Assembly (NCBI GenBank): GCA_963762825.1
Contig: CAVXLZ010000002.1
Location: 434,001-498,000 of the forward strand
DNA: 64,000 nucleotides
Direction of reading: 5' to 3'
Source: Miltoncostaea sp963762825
GTDB lineage: Bacteria; Actinomycetota; Thermoleophilia; Miltoncostaeales; Miltoncostaeaceae
This document shows, one piece after another, positions 44,822 through 53,061 of this stretch. Position numbers and translations under genes: made by a program. Each line of letters starts with the position of its first letter. Position 1 is the stretch's first letter. The notes below the pieces were generated by a model. That model was not told the origin of the DNA. It did no database searches and saw only the letters and a program-made list of their open reading frames with translations.

Positions 44822-45978
44822 GCGCCGTCTCCCTGGCGGCTCGGTTGCCCGCCGGCGTGCGCCGGACCGCGGTCCGAGCGCGGCGCGCTCCGCGCCGCCT
44901 CGGCACCGGGACCCTCCGGACGATCGGCTGGATCCGTGGAGCCGCCCGCGCGTACGACGCCTCGGCGTCACGGATCGCCGTGCGCGCGGCGCGCCTTCGC
45001 CTGCGCGGTTGGCGGGTGGGCGACCTGGCCCTGCTCGGGCTGCTCGATCCGGTCACGGGTCCGGCCGCCGAGGGCTGGGCCCTGCGGCGAAGCGAGTTCC
45101 TCCGCCTGCAGGAGCAGCTGAACCCGGCGGCGGCGGTGCCGACCGCCGAGGACAAAGCGCTCTTCGCCGCCGTCTGCGCCGAGCACGGGATCGCCACGGC
45201 GCCGGTCCTCGCCGTGCTGGAGCGCTCCCCCGACGCCGAGAGCACCGCCGCATCGTGGGCGGCCATCCTGCGCGACTGCGGCGGCGGCGAAATCGTCGTG
45301 AAGCCCACCGACGGCGCCCTCGGGTCGGGCCTCCACCTGCTGCACCGCACCGAGGGCGGCCTCACGGACAGCTCCGGGCGCCGGCACACGTGGGAGGAGA
45401 TGGCGGGCACGCTCGCTCGCGCGTCGTGGGATGCCTTCGTCGTCCAGCCCCGCCTGCGCACGCACCCCGAGCTCGCCCGCATCAGCGGCCACGACGTGCT
45501 GCAGTGCCTGCGCATCGTGACCCTGCTCGACGCAGACGGACACGCACGCGTGCTCTACACCGTTCTGCGCATCGCGGCCGGACAGGCCCAGTCCGATGCG
45601 TTCCGCGCTCCGAGGGGCGGCTCGACCGGGAATCTGCTCGCCCGAGTCGAGGAGGACGGACGTCTCGCGACGCCGGTCGGTGTGGCGCCCGGAGGGTTCG
45701 GCCTCCTGCGCCCGGCGAACCACCCGGACACGGGTCTGCCACTCGCGGGCTTCGCCGTCCCCCAGGTCGCGGAGGCCCACGCACTCGCCGTCCGTGCCGC
45801 CGAGGCGTTCTCCCCGCTGCGCACGATCGGTTGGGATATCGCGCCCACGTCCGACGGGCCGATCGTGCTGGAGGGCAACGCCTGGTGGGGAGCCACCGGT
45901 GATCCCGATGGCGCGCTCCTTCCCGTGCGCTCCGCCCTGCGTGCGGCGGTCGCCGCCGAGGTCGCCGCCTCGGGCTGA
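44818..45978 (+). CDS. Sugar-transfer-associated ATP-grasp protein
   Basis: A 386-residue protein with a basic N-terminal third and an ATP-grasp domain of the sugar-transfer-associated type: EIVVKPTDGALGSGLHLL, DAFVVQPRLRTHPELARISG, LQCLRIVTLLDADGHARV, HPDTGLPLAGFAVPQVAEAHALAVRAAEAFSPLRTIGWDIAPTSDGPIVLEGNAWWG. Such domains are found in gene sets for polysaccharide or peptide conjugates. It overlaps the dehydrogenase by GTGA and is the second ATP-grasp enzyme in this operon. Confidence 0.82.
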   Translation: MSAVSLAARLPAGVRRTAVRARRAPRRLGTGTLRTIGWIRGAARAYDASASRIAVRAARLRLRGWRVGDLALLGLLDPVTGPAAEGWALRRSEFLRLQEQLNPAAAVPTAEDKALFAAVCAEHGIATAPVLAVLERSPDAESTAASWAAILRDCGGGEIVVKPTDGALGSGLHLLHRTEGGLTDSSGRRHTWEEMAGTLARASWDAFVVQPRLRTHPELARISGHDVLQCLRIVTLLDADGHARVLYTVLRIAAGQAQSDAFRAPRGGSTGNLLARVEEDGRLATPVGVAPGGFGLLRPANHPDTGLPLAGFAVPQVAEAHALAVRAAEAFSPLRTIGWDIAPTSDGPIVLEGNAWWGATGDPDGALLPVRSALRAAVAAEVAASG

Positions 45979-46083
45979 CCCCGGATCCGGGGCCGCTCAG
46001 CCGGCCTGGCCGCACGACAACGCCTCACCCCTGCGCCGGCCATCGTCCTCAAGGATCGTCGATGACCGGACGATTTCATATGC

Positions 46084-46812
46084 ATGTGGAGCTTTTGTGG
46101 CTTTCCGGCCGGGCTGCTCGCGGGCGCCGCCCTCCTCGCGGCGGCCACGCCCGCCGCCGCGCACCGCGAGGCCGCTCACGCCGCGCCCACGGTGACGGCG
46201 CGTGTCGTCGTGCCCGCCACCGCCCTCGGCGCGCCGCGGGCGGGCGCGGCGGCCAAGATGCGCCTCTCCGGAACGACCGAGTGGTCCGGGACGGCCCAGC
46301 GGTTGATGGTCACGGGGCGCCACACCGACCGGCACGGCCGCGACTGGGTGCGCGTGCAACTGCCGGTGCGGCCGAATCAGTCGAACGGCTGGGTGCGCGC
46401 CGACCACCTGCGTCTCAGCACCACCCGCGTCCGCTTCGAGGTCCATCTGGGCTCGCGACGGCTCGAGATCTGGGACGGGGCCCGCCGCGTCGGCGCCTGG
46501 CGAGCCGGCATCGGGCGGGCGGGCACGCCCACCCCGGTCGGCCGCTTCGCCATCCAGGATCCGCTGCTCACCCTGCCCGAGTGGCGCAGCGTCTACGGTC
46601 GCTTCACCCTCACCCTGACGGCCCACTCGCCGACCCTGCGGCGCTTCATGGGGGGCGATGCCCTGGTCGCGATCCACGGCGCCGGGAGGGGCCGCTCCTG
46701 GCGGGTGGGCACCGCCTCGAGCTTCGGCTGCGTCATCCTCGACGAGCGCGCCCTCGCGATCGCCGCGCGCTACGCGCGGGCCGGAACCCCGGTGATCATC
46801 GACCGGAGCTAG
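46084..46812 (+). CDS. L,D-transpeptidase (YkuD family)
   Basis: A 242-residue secreted enzyme that would cross-link or modify peptidoglycan. A signal peptide (FPAGLLAGAALLAAATPAAAH) is followed by an SH3-like region (TGRHTDRHGRDWVRVQLP...GWVRADHL) and the YkuD domain FEVHLGSRRLEIWD, GTPTPVGRFAIQD, ALVAIHGAG and SSFGCVILDERALAIAARY, with catalytic histidine and cysteine in the last two. It is monocistronic with weak upstream ribosome site. Confidence 0.9.
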   Translation: MWSFCGFPAGLLAGAALLAAATPAAAHREAAHAAPTVTARVVVPATALGAPRAGAAAKMRLSGTTEWSGTAQRLMVTGRHTDRHGRDWVRVQLPVRPNQSNGWVRADHLRLSTTRVRFEVHLGSRRLEIWDGARRVGAWRAGIGRAGTPTPVGRFAIQDPLLTLPEWRSVYGRFTLTLTAHSPTLRRFMGGDALVAIHGAGRGRSWRVGTASSFGCVILDERALAIAARYARAGTPVIIDRS

Positions 46813-46884
46813 CCCGGCGCCGGTCGAGGCGGCGCCGGCGGCGGTACCTGGTCCGGATCGGGACGAGGACCGTATCCTCTGTCG

Positions 46885-47205
46885 ATGCTCCCGATCTCGC
46901 AGCGCGCATGGGCGCGCTCGCTCGCGGTGGTCTGCGCCTGGTGGGCCGGCCTGGTGTTCCTGCGCACCCGGAAGATGGCCGAGCTGATCGACGTGAGCGA
47001 GTCGGAGGTCCGCGCCATCGGGATCCGTGACCTCGGTAACGGCGTCGCGCTCGCCCTCTCCTCCGATCCGCGGCTCGCGATGGGGACGAGGGTCCTCTTC
47101 GACCTCTCGGACGCCGCCCGCTACGGGCGAGGAAAGCCCAAGGTACTGGCCCTGACGATCGGGTTCGCCGCCCTCGGGGCGCTCGGCCTGCTCGGCCGCC
47201 GTTGA
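46885..47205 (+). CDS. Small membrane protein of unknown function
   Basis: A 106-residue protein with one hydrophobic segment near the N-terminus (AVVCAWWAGLVFL) and another at the C-terminus (VLALTIGFAALGALGLLG). I do not recognise the family. Its stop overlaps the TTG start of an alpha/beta hydrolase, so the two are probably co-translated. Confidence 0.65.
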   Translation: MLPISQRAWARSLAVVCAWWAGLVFLRTRKMAELIDVSESEVRAIGIRDLGNGVALALSSDPRLAMGTRVLFDLSDAARYGRGKPKVLALTIGFAALGALGLLGRR

Positions 47206-47864
47206 TCGCGACCCTCTCGAGCGGGGCCGTCATGCGTCGCACCGGCCCCGCCGACGGGATCCCGGTGGTCTGCGTGAACGGCGGCACCGGGCGCGTTGTG
47301 CCCGGCGACTGGAGCGCGTCGCTCGAGTGGATCGTGCAGGGTCTGGCGCCGCGCTTCCCCGCCCTCGCCTTTCACGAGGTGCGCTACCGGGTGAAGTCGT
47401 GGAAGCACCTCGACGCATGCATCGAGGACGCCCGGGCCGCGCTCGATGCGGCGTGCGACGACGCCGGTCGTCGCACTCTGATGATCGGGTTCTCGATGGG
47501 CGGGGCGGTGTCGATCGGCGCCGCCGACCACCCGAGCGTGAGCGGCGTGGTGGGCCTCGCCCCCTGGATCCCCGAGCGCCTGGATGTGGGCACCCTCGCC
47601 GGCAGACGCCTCGCGGTGATCCACGGCTCGCTCGACGGCGGCCTGCCGGGCATTCCCGGCGTCAGTCCGCGCAGCTCGCGGGCCGGGGCCGCGCGGGTGA
47701 GCGCCGCGGGCATCGAGACCAGCTACTCGCTGATCCGCGGCGCCGTGCACCCGATCGCGGTGCGCTGGCGCGGGGGTCGTCCGCTGCCCCTGCCACGGGC
47801 GCGCGTCTGGGCGCGCCTCGTGGCGGCGGAACTGGAGCGCTTTCAGGCCGAGGAGGGCGCCTGA
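47202..47864 (+). CDS. Alpha/beta hydrolase, dienelactone hydrolase-like
   Basis: A 220-residue hydrolase starting at a TTG overlapping the upstream stop. The nucleophile elbow is MIGFSMGGAVSIGAAD, and the fold continues with VSGVVGLAPWIPERLDV, RLAVIHGSLDGGLPG and a catalytic histidine in RGAVHPIAVRW. It lacks a signal peptide. The ester or lactone substrate is unknown. The 3' end overlaps the convergent desaturase by 22 bp. Confidence 0.8.
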   Translation: MIATLSSGAVMRRTGPADGIPVVCVNGGTGRVVPGDWSASLEWIVQGLAPRFPALAFHEVRYRVKSWKHLDACIEDARAALDAACDDAGRRTLMIGFSMGGAVSIGAADHPSVSGVVGLAPWIPERLDVGTLAGRRLAVIHGSLDGGLPGIPGVSPRSSRAGAARVSAAGIETSYSLIRGAVHPIAVRWRGGRPLPLPRARVWARLVAAELERFQAEEGA

Positions 47865-48790
47865 GACGCGCGGCGGGCGAGGCGGGCGGCGGAGGGGACC
47901 TTGACATCCCAGGCCAGGCCCAGCTTCTCGAGCCCGCGGATCGTCCACCAGCTCATGTCGATCTGCAGGCGGCCGAGTCCGTGGATCGCCGAGCCGGGAA
48001 AGGCATGATGGTTGTTGTGCCAGCCTTCGCCGAACGTCGGCAGCGCCACGAGCCAGTTGTTGCGGCTCTTGTCGTCGGTCTCGTACGGCCGGCGGCCGAA
48101 CGTGTGACAGACCGAGTTGACGCTCCAGGTCATGTGGTGGAAGAGGAAGATCCGCACCAGCCCGCCCCAGACGAGTCCGGTCATCCCACCCCGCAGGGTG
48201 GGATCCGCGGCGAAGCCGATCAGGAAGGGGATCCCGAGGGTCAGCACCACCCAGACCATGTAGAGCCGGTCGATCCGGCGGATGAGCGGCTCGTCGTAGA
48301 GGTCGCGGCCGTAACGGCGGCCGCGCTCCATCCCCTTCGTGGTCACGAGCCACCCCATGTGGGCGTGGAAGAAGCCGCTCAGTCCGCCGAAGAGGCCCTC
48401 GCGCCCCGCGTGGGGCGAGTGCGGATCGCCCTCGCGGTCCGAGAGCGCATGATGCTTGCGGTGGTCGGTGACCCACTGGGTGACGGGGCCCTGGACGGTC
48501 ATCGATCCGAGGATCGCGAACAGCCCGCGGATGACCGGCTTGGTCTTGAAGGCCTTGTGCGAGAAGAGTCGGTGGTAGCCGACCGTGATCCCGAGGCCGC
48601 AGGCGGTGTAGAGCACCACCAGCATGATCACGTCCACCGGGCGCACGGCGACGCCCCAGAGGAGGCCGATCGCCGATGCGACACCCAGAGGCGGCACGAG
48701 TACGGCGACGAGGGTGATGATCCGGCTCGGCAGGCTGGTGCTGGACCGAACGGTGGCGACCGGCGGCCCCGAGGCCGTTGGCTTGTTCAC
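47843..48790 (-). CDS. Acyl-CoA desaturase (delta-9 type)
   Basis: A 315-residue di-iron membrane desaturase. The three histidine boxes are GYHRLFSHKAF, DHRKHHALSDREGDPHSPH and GWHNNHHAFP, with four hydrophobic segments between them. It introduces a cis double bond into fatty acyl chains. It is divergent from an operon whose DUF1365-CFA synthase fusion would act on unsaturated chains, so a joint role in lipid modification is likely. Confidence 0.92.
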   Translation of the reverse strand: MNKPTASGPPVATVRSSTSLPSRIITLVAVLVPPLGVASAIGLLWGVAVRPVDVIMLVVLYTACGLGITVGYHRLFSHKAFKTKPVIRGLFAILGSMTVQGPVTQWVTDHRKHHALSDREGDPHSPHAGREGLFGGLSGFFHAHMGWLVTTKGMERGRRYGRDLYDEPLIRRIDRLYMVWVVLTLGIPFLIGFAADPTLRGGMTGLVWGGLVRIFLFHHMTWSVNSVCHTFGRRPYETDDKSRNNWLVALPTFGEGWHNNHHAFPGSAIHGLGRLQIDMSWWTIRGLEKLGLAWDVKVPSAARLARRASQAPSSA

Positions 48791-48868
48791 GTGGACCCGT
48801 CTTCCATTCGACGACTGGGCAGTCGGGAGGCCCGGATGGGGGACTCCTCATCCATCTACGTGGCAGGA

Positions 48869-48878
48869 CCGTATACGG
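48869..48878. promoter_or_regulatory. Palindrome CCGTATACGG in the desaturase/FAD-protein divergent region
   Basis: A perfect 10-bp palindrome lies between the divergent starts, in an intergenic region of 131 bp. It could be an operator shared by both transcription units. Confidence 0.3.
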
Positions 48879-48921
48879 ATGCGGTGGCACGCGAACATGA
48901 CATCTGCCCGCGGGACGCCGC

Positions 48922-50163
48922 ATGAGGGTCGCCGTCATCGGCTCGGGGATCGCCGGGCTCGGGGCGGCCCGCGCCCTCTCGCGCCTGCACGAGGTCGTGG
49001 TCTTCGAGCGCGAAACCCGTCCCGGCGGGCACGCCAACACGGTCACCATCCCACGACCGGGGGGCGGCGATCTGCACCTCGACACCGGCTTCCTGGTGCA
49101 CAACGAGCACAACTACCCGCTGCTCAGCCGGCTCTTCCGCGAGCTCGGCGTGAGGGTCCAGGACGCGGAGATGTCGTTCGCGGTGAGCTGCGCGGCGACG
49201 GGAATCGAGTATTCGGCGGTGCGGCTCTGGTCGCAGCCGCGCGCCCTGCGCAACCCGGCGGTGCTGGGCCTCATGCGGGAGGTGATCCGCTTCCTGCGCT
49301 CGGGGCACGACGCCCTCGAGGAGCGCCACGCCCGCAGCACCCTCGATGACTACGTCGCCATCGAGGGCTACTCGCGCCGCTTCCGCGACCTCTATCTGGT
49401 GCCCTTCGCGGCGGCCCTCTGGTCAACGGCACCCGAGAAGACGCTCGCCTTCCCGGTGTCCTATGCGGTGCGCTTCTTCCAGAACCACGGCCTCCTTGGT
49501 TTCCGGCGCCACCAGTGGCGCACGGTCGTCGGCGGCAGCCGCTCCTACGTGGCCGCCCTCACGGCGCCACTCGGCGAGCGCTTGCGGCTCGGGGCGCCGG
49601 TGCGCGGGGTCGCCCGCGACGCCGACGGCGTGGAGGTGCGCACGGCCGACGATGTCGCCCACCGCTTCGACGCGGTGGTGGTCGCGACCCACGCCCCGCA
49701 GGCGCTCGCGATGCTCACCGACGCCGACGAACACGAGCGCGCCGTGCTCGGCGCCTTTCAGACCACGCGCAACAGCGTCGTCCTCCACACCGACCCGAGC
49801 CTGCTGCCCCGGCGGCCGGCGTCACGGGCCTCGTGGAACTACCTCATCGACGACCCAGGCCGGCCGTCGCCGCTTCCCACGGTCACCTACTACCTCAACA
49901 AGCTGCAGGGGATCGACGGCCCCGAGCACTACTGCGTCACGCTGAACCGCGACGACCGCATCGCCGAGGACCGCGTCATCCGTCGCCTGGAGTACGCCCA
50001 CCCGCTCTACACCTTCGAATCGCTGGCGGCCCAGCGGCGCCTGCCGAGCCTGGACGGTAGGCGGCGCACGTACTTCTGCGGCGCCTACCACGGGGTCGGC
50101 TTCCACGAGGACGGCCTCGCCTCCGGCCTGAGGGCCGCGGGACGGCTCGGAGCGCCCTGGTGA
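48922..50163 (+). CDS. FAD-dependent amine-oxidase-like protein
   Basis: A 413-residue flavoprotein with the N-terminal FAD fold RVAVIGSGIAGLGAARALS and FERETRPGGHANTV, then DLHLDTGFLVHNEHNYPLL and the C-terminal YFCGAYHGVGFHEDGLASG. This subgroup recurs next to DUF1365 and CFA-synthase-like genes, in some bacteria within a stress-induced lipid-modification set. The reaction is not established; oxidation or reduction of a modified acyl chain is likely. It overlaps the following GTG. Confidence 0.87.
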   Translation: MRVAVIGSGIAGLGAARALSRLHEVVVFERETRPGGHANTVTIPRPGGGDLHLDTGFLVHNEHNYPLLSRLFRELGVRVQDAEMSFAVSCAATGIEYSAVRLWSQPRALRNPAVLGLMREVIRFLRSGHDALEERHARSTLDDYVAIEGYSRRFRDLYLVPFAAALWSTAPEKTLAFPVSYAVRFFQNHGLLGFRRHQWRTVVGGSRSYVAALTAPLGERLRLGAPVRGVARDADGVEVRTADDVAHRFDAVVVATHAPQALAMLTDADEHERAVLGAFQTTRNSVVLHTDPSLLPRRPASRASWNYLIDDPGRPSPLPTVTYYLNKLQGIDGPEHYCVTLNRDDRIAEDRVIRRLEYAHPLYTFESLAAQRRLPSLDGRRRTYFCGAYHGVGFHEDGLASGLRAAGRLGAPW

Positions 50164-52265
50164 GGTCGGCGCTCTACGAGGGGACGCTCCTTCATGTGCG
50201 CACGGTCCCGACCCGCAACATGTTCCGCTACCCGGTCTGCTTCTACAGCCTCGACCTCGACGAGCTGCCGGAGCTCGACCGGCGCCTCGCCCTCTTCGGC
50301 TACAACCGGCGCAACGTGGTGAGCTTCCGCGACGGCGACCACCTGGGAGACCCGGAGCGCCCGGTCAAGGAGAACGTGCTCGCATTCCTCTCCGAGCGCG
50401 GGGTGGACCTCGGCGCGGGAGGGCGGGTGGTGCTGCTCACCAACCTGCGGCTGCTGGGCTACGTCTTCAACCCGGTGAGCTACTTCTACTGCTACCGCGC
50501 CGATGGCGCGCTCGCCGCCATCGTGGCCGAGGTGGGCAACACCTTCGGCGAACGGCACTCGTACCTCTTGAGCTCCGAGAACCAGATCAAGGACGGCGCG
50601 CGGCGGGTGTACGAGCACCCCAAGCGGATGCACGTGTCCCCCTTCTTCGGAACGGACCAGACCTACCGGTTCTCGTTCACGGAGCCGGGCGAGCGGGTAC
50701 GTGCGGGGGTGGGGATCATCGAGGGCGATCAGAGGCCGTTCTGGGCTGAGCTCACCGGCATCCGCCGGCCGCTCACGAACGCCGGGCTCGCGCGGGCTCT
50801 CGCGCGATACCCGTTGATGTCTCAGCAGGTGACCGGACTCATCCACTGGCAGGCGGTGAAACTCGCAATGAAGAAGGTGCCCTTCCATCGCAAGCCGCGC
50901 TTCTCACCCGGAGAGGGCTCATACGGTGCGGCCCCCGGCGCGCAGGCGCCCGCGGCGGTGACCACACTCGAGCGGCCCGCCACGAGTGCGCGCCCGGGCC
51001 GCACCGCGCTGCGCCCACTGCCCCCCGCCCGTCGCTCGCCCCTCTCGGGCGCCGCACGACGGCTCGCGCTGTGGGGGCTCGGCAACCCCGTGCGCGGGCG
51101 CATCTCGGTGCATCTGCCCGACGGCACCATCCGGCGCGGCGGTGACCCGGCGACCGGCCCGGACATCGCCCTCACCGTGACCTCGAAGAACCTGTGGCGG
51201 CGCCTCGCCACGCGAGGGCGCCTCGCCATCGGCGAGTCGTACGTGGCGGGCGACTGGAGGACCGACGACCTGGTGGGGCTGCTCGAGACGCTCGCCCTCT
51301 CGGGCGAGTGGGCCCGCAAGCAGCCCCCGTGGGCGGCCTGGATGGAGCTGCAGCGACGCCGCCCGCACCTGCCGGCCCGCTCCGACCTCCCCGGCGCCCG
51401 GCGCGACATCCAGTACCACTACGACCTCGGCAACGACCTCTACGAGCTGTTCCTCGACCCCTCGTGGACCTACTCGTGCGCCTTCTTCGAGCACCCCGCC
51501 ATGTCGCTCCAGCAGGCCCAGGAGGCCAAGTACCGGCGCATCTGCGACAAGCTCGGCATCGGGCCCGACTCGCATGTGCTGGAGATCGGCTGCGGCTGGG
51601 GCGGCTTCGCGCTGCACGCGGCCGGCGAATGGGGCGCGCGCGTCACGGGGGTGACGCTCTCCGAGGAGCAGGCGGCCCTCGCGCGCGAGCGGATCGCACA
51701 GGCGGGCCTCTCGGACCGCGTCGAGATCCTCCTGAAGGACTACCGCGAGCTGGAGGGCCACTTCAGCCACATCGCGTCGATCGAGATGCTCGAGGCGATC
51801 GGCCATCGCGAGCTGCCGGTCTTCTTCCGCGCGTGCGATCGACTGCTCGCACCCGGGGGCCTGGCCTGCATCCAGACCATCGCGGTGCCCGACCAGACAT
51901 ACGAGCGCTACCGCCGCGGCCACGACTGGATTCGCGAGTACGTCTTCCCGGGTGCCGTGATCCCCTCTCTCGGGGCCGTCACGCACGCGATGGCGCGCTC
52001 ATCGGACCTGATCGTCCACGGAGTGGAGAACATCGGCTACCACTACGCCGAGACGCTGCGCCAGTGGCGCGAGCGGTTCCTCGCCAACCGCGATCAGGTG
52101 CGCTCGCTCGGATACGACGAGCGCTTCGTCCGCACGTGGGACTTCTACCTCGCCTTCTGCGAGGCCGCCTTCCGCACCCGCGCCCTGCACGACTACCAAC
52201 TGGTGCTGACGCGGCCCTTCAACGAGCGGCTGCCGCGCGAGCCGGCCGCCCGCGTGACCTTCTGA
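50160..52265 (+). CDS. DUF1365 - cyclopropane-fatty-acyl-phospholipid synthase fusion
   Basis: A 701-residue fused protein. Residues 1-240 are a DUF1365 domain (ALYEGTLLHVRTVPTRNMFRYPVCFYSLDLDEL, LLGYVFNPVSYFYCY, NTFGERHSYLL, KRMHVSPFF). After a Pro/Ala linker, residues about 290-690 are a CFA-synthase-type methyltransferase (IQYHYDLGNDLYELFLDPSWTYSCAFF, SAM loop VLEIGCGWGGFALHAA near 474, IEMLEAIGHRELPVFF). The two domains are usually separate neighbouring genes. It should add a methyl or methylene group to unsaturated acyl chains. An SDR follows after 10 bp. Confidence 0.9.
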   Translation: MRSALYEGTLLHVRTVPTRNMFRYPVCFYSLDLDELPELDRRLALFGYNRRNVVSFRDGDHLGDPERPVKENVLAFLSERGVDLGAGGRVVLLTNLRLLGYVFNPVSYFYCYRADGALAAIVAEVGNTFGERHSYLLSSENQIKDGARRVYEHPKRMHVSPFFGTDQTYRFSFTEPGERVRAGVGIIEGDQRPFWAELTGIRRPLTNAGLARALARYPLMSQQVTGLIHWQAVKLAMKKVPFHRKPRFSPGEGSYGAAPGAQAPAAVTTLERPATSARPGRTALRPLPPARRSPLSGAARRLALWGLGNPVRGRISVHLPDGTIRRGGDPATGPDIALTVTSKNLWRRLATRGRLAIGESYVAGDWRTDDLVGLLETLALSGEWARKQPPWAAWMELQRRRPHLPARSDLPGARRDIQYHYDLGNDLYELFLDPSWTYSCAFFEHPAMSLQQAQEAKYRRICDKLGIGPDSHVLEIGCGWGGFALHAAGEWGARVTGVTLSEEQAALARERIAQAGLSDRVEILLKDYRELEGHFSHIASIEMLEAIGHRELPVFFRACDRLLAPGGLACIQTIAVPDQTYERYRRGHDWIREYVFPGAVIPSLGAVTHAMARSSDLIVHGVENIGYHYAETLRQWRERFLANRDQVRSLGYDERFVRTWDFYLAFCEAAFRTRALHDYQLVLTRPFNERLPREPAARVTF

Positions 52266-52275
52266 GAGGAGTGCG

Positions 52276-53061
52276 ATGACTTACGCCGGAAAGGTCGTCT
52301 GGATCACGGGAGCCTCCTCGGGGATCGGGGCCGAGGTGGCTCTCGAGATGGCGCGGCGCGGCGCACGCGTCGTGGTCACCGCCCGGAGCGCCGACGCGCT
52401 CGACGAGCTGGCGGCACGCTCGGCCGGCATCACGGCGACACCGGGCGACATCACCGACCACGACGGCATCGCCGCGCTGGTACGGGGGATCGTGGACTCA
52501 CACGGCGGGATCGACCTGGCCCTGCTGAACGCCGGCACCTACACACCCGTGCTGCCGGAGGACTTCTCGGCCGAGCTCTTCCGCCCCCACGTGGAGGTCA
52601 ACATCATGGGGACGGTCAACTGCATCGAGGCCGTCCTCCCCGAGATGCGGCGGCGGGGCACCGGTCGGATCGCGGTGGTCGCGAGCGTCACCGGCTTCGC
52701 CGCGCTGCCGATGGCAACCGCCTACGGAGCCTCCAAGGCCTTCCTCATCAGCATGTGCGACAGCCTGCGCGCCGATCTCGAGGGGGAGGGCTCGGGGGTC
52801 GACGTGACGGTGGTCGCCCCGGGCTTCGTGAAGACCGGCCTCACGGAGCAGAACGATTTCGAGATGCCCTTCGTGATCGAGGCGCCCGAGGCTGCGCAGA
52901 TCATCGCCGACGGGCTCGAGGCCGGAGACGCCGAGATCGCGTTCCCGCGCCGGATGTCGCTGGGCATGAAGGTCATCGGACGCTGGCTGCCCGGGCCCCT
53001 GCGGCGCCGCTACGTGGCCGGCGTCTCCCGCAAGCGCCACCAGGCCAGAGCGCGGAACTAG
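52276..53061 (+). CDS. Short-chain dehydrogenase/reductase
   Basis: A 261-residue classical SDR: WITGASSGIGAEVALEMARRG (cofactor loop), LLNAGTY, and the catalytic pair in VASVTGFAALPMATAYGASKAF. The C-terminal basic stretch (RRYVAGVSRKRHQARARN) is typical of membrane-associated lipid SDRs. Being the last gene of the lipid-modification operon, it may act on an oxo or hydroxy acyl intermediate. AGAGGAG precedes the ATG. Its TAG overlaps the convergent gene's stop. Confidence 0.87.
   Translation: MTYAGKVVWITGASSGIGAEVALEMARRGARVVVTARSADALDELAARSAGITATPGDITDHDGIAALVRGIVDSHGGIDLALLNAGTYTPVLPEDFSAELFRPHVEVNIMGTVNCIEAVLPEMRRRGTGRIAVVASVTGFAALPMATAYGASKAFLISMCDSLRADLEGEGSGVDVTVVAPGFVKTGLTEQNDFEMPFVIEAPEAAQIIADGLEAGDAEIAFPRRMSLGMKVIGRWLPGPLRRRYVAGVSRKRHQARARN

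Noticed and set aside
46049..46076. Possible fourth sigma-28 promoter before the L,D-transpeptidase gene (TCAA, 16 nt, GACGATTT)
   Set aside because: Spacing is one base too long and only five of eight -10 positions match, so it is not better than chance.
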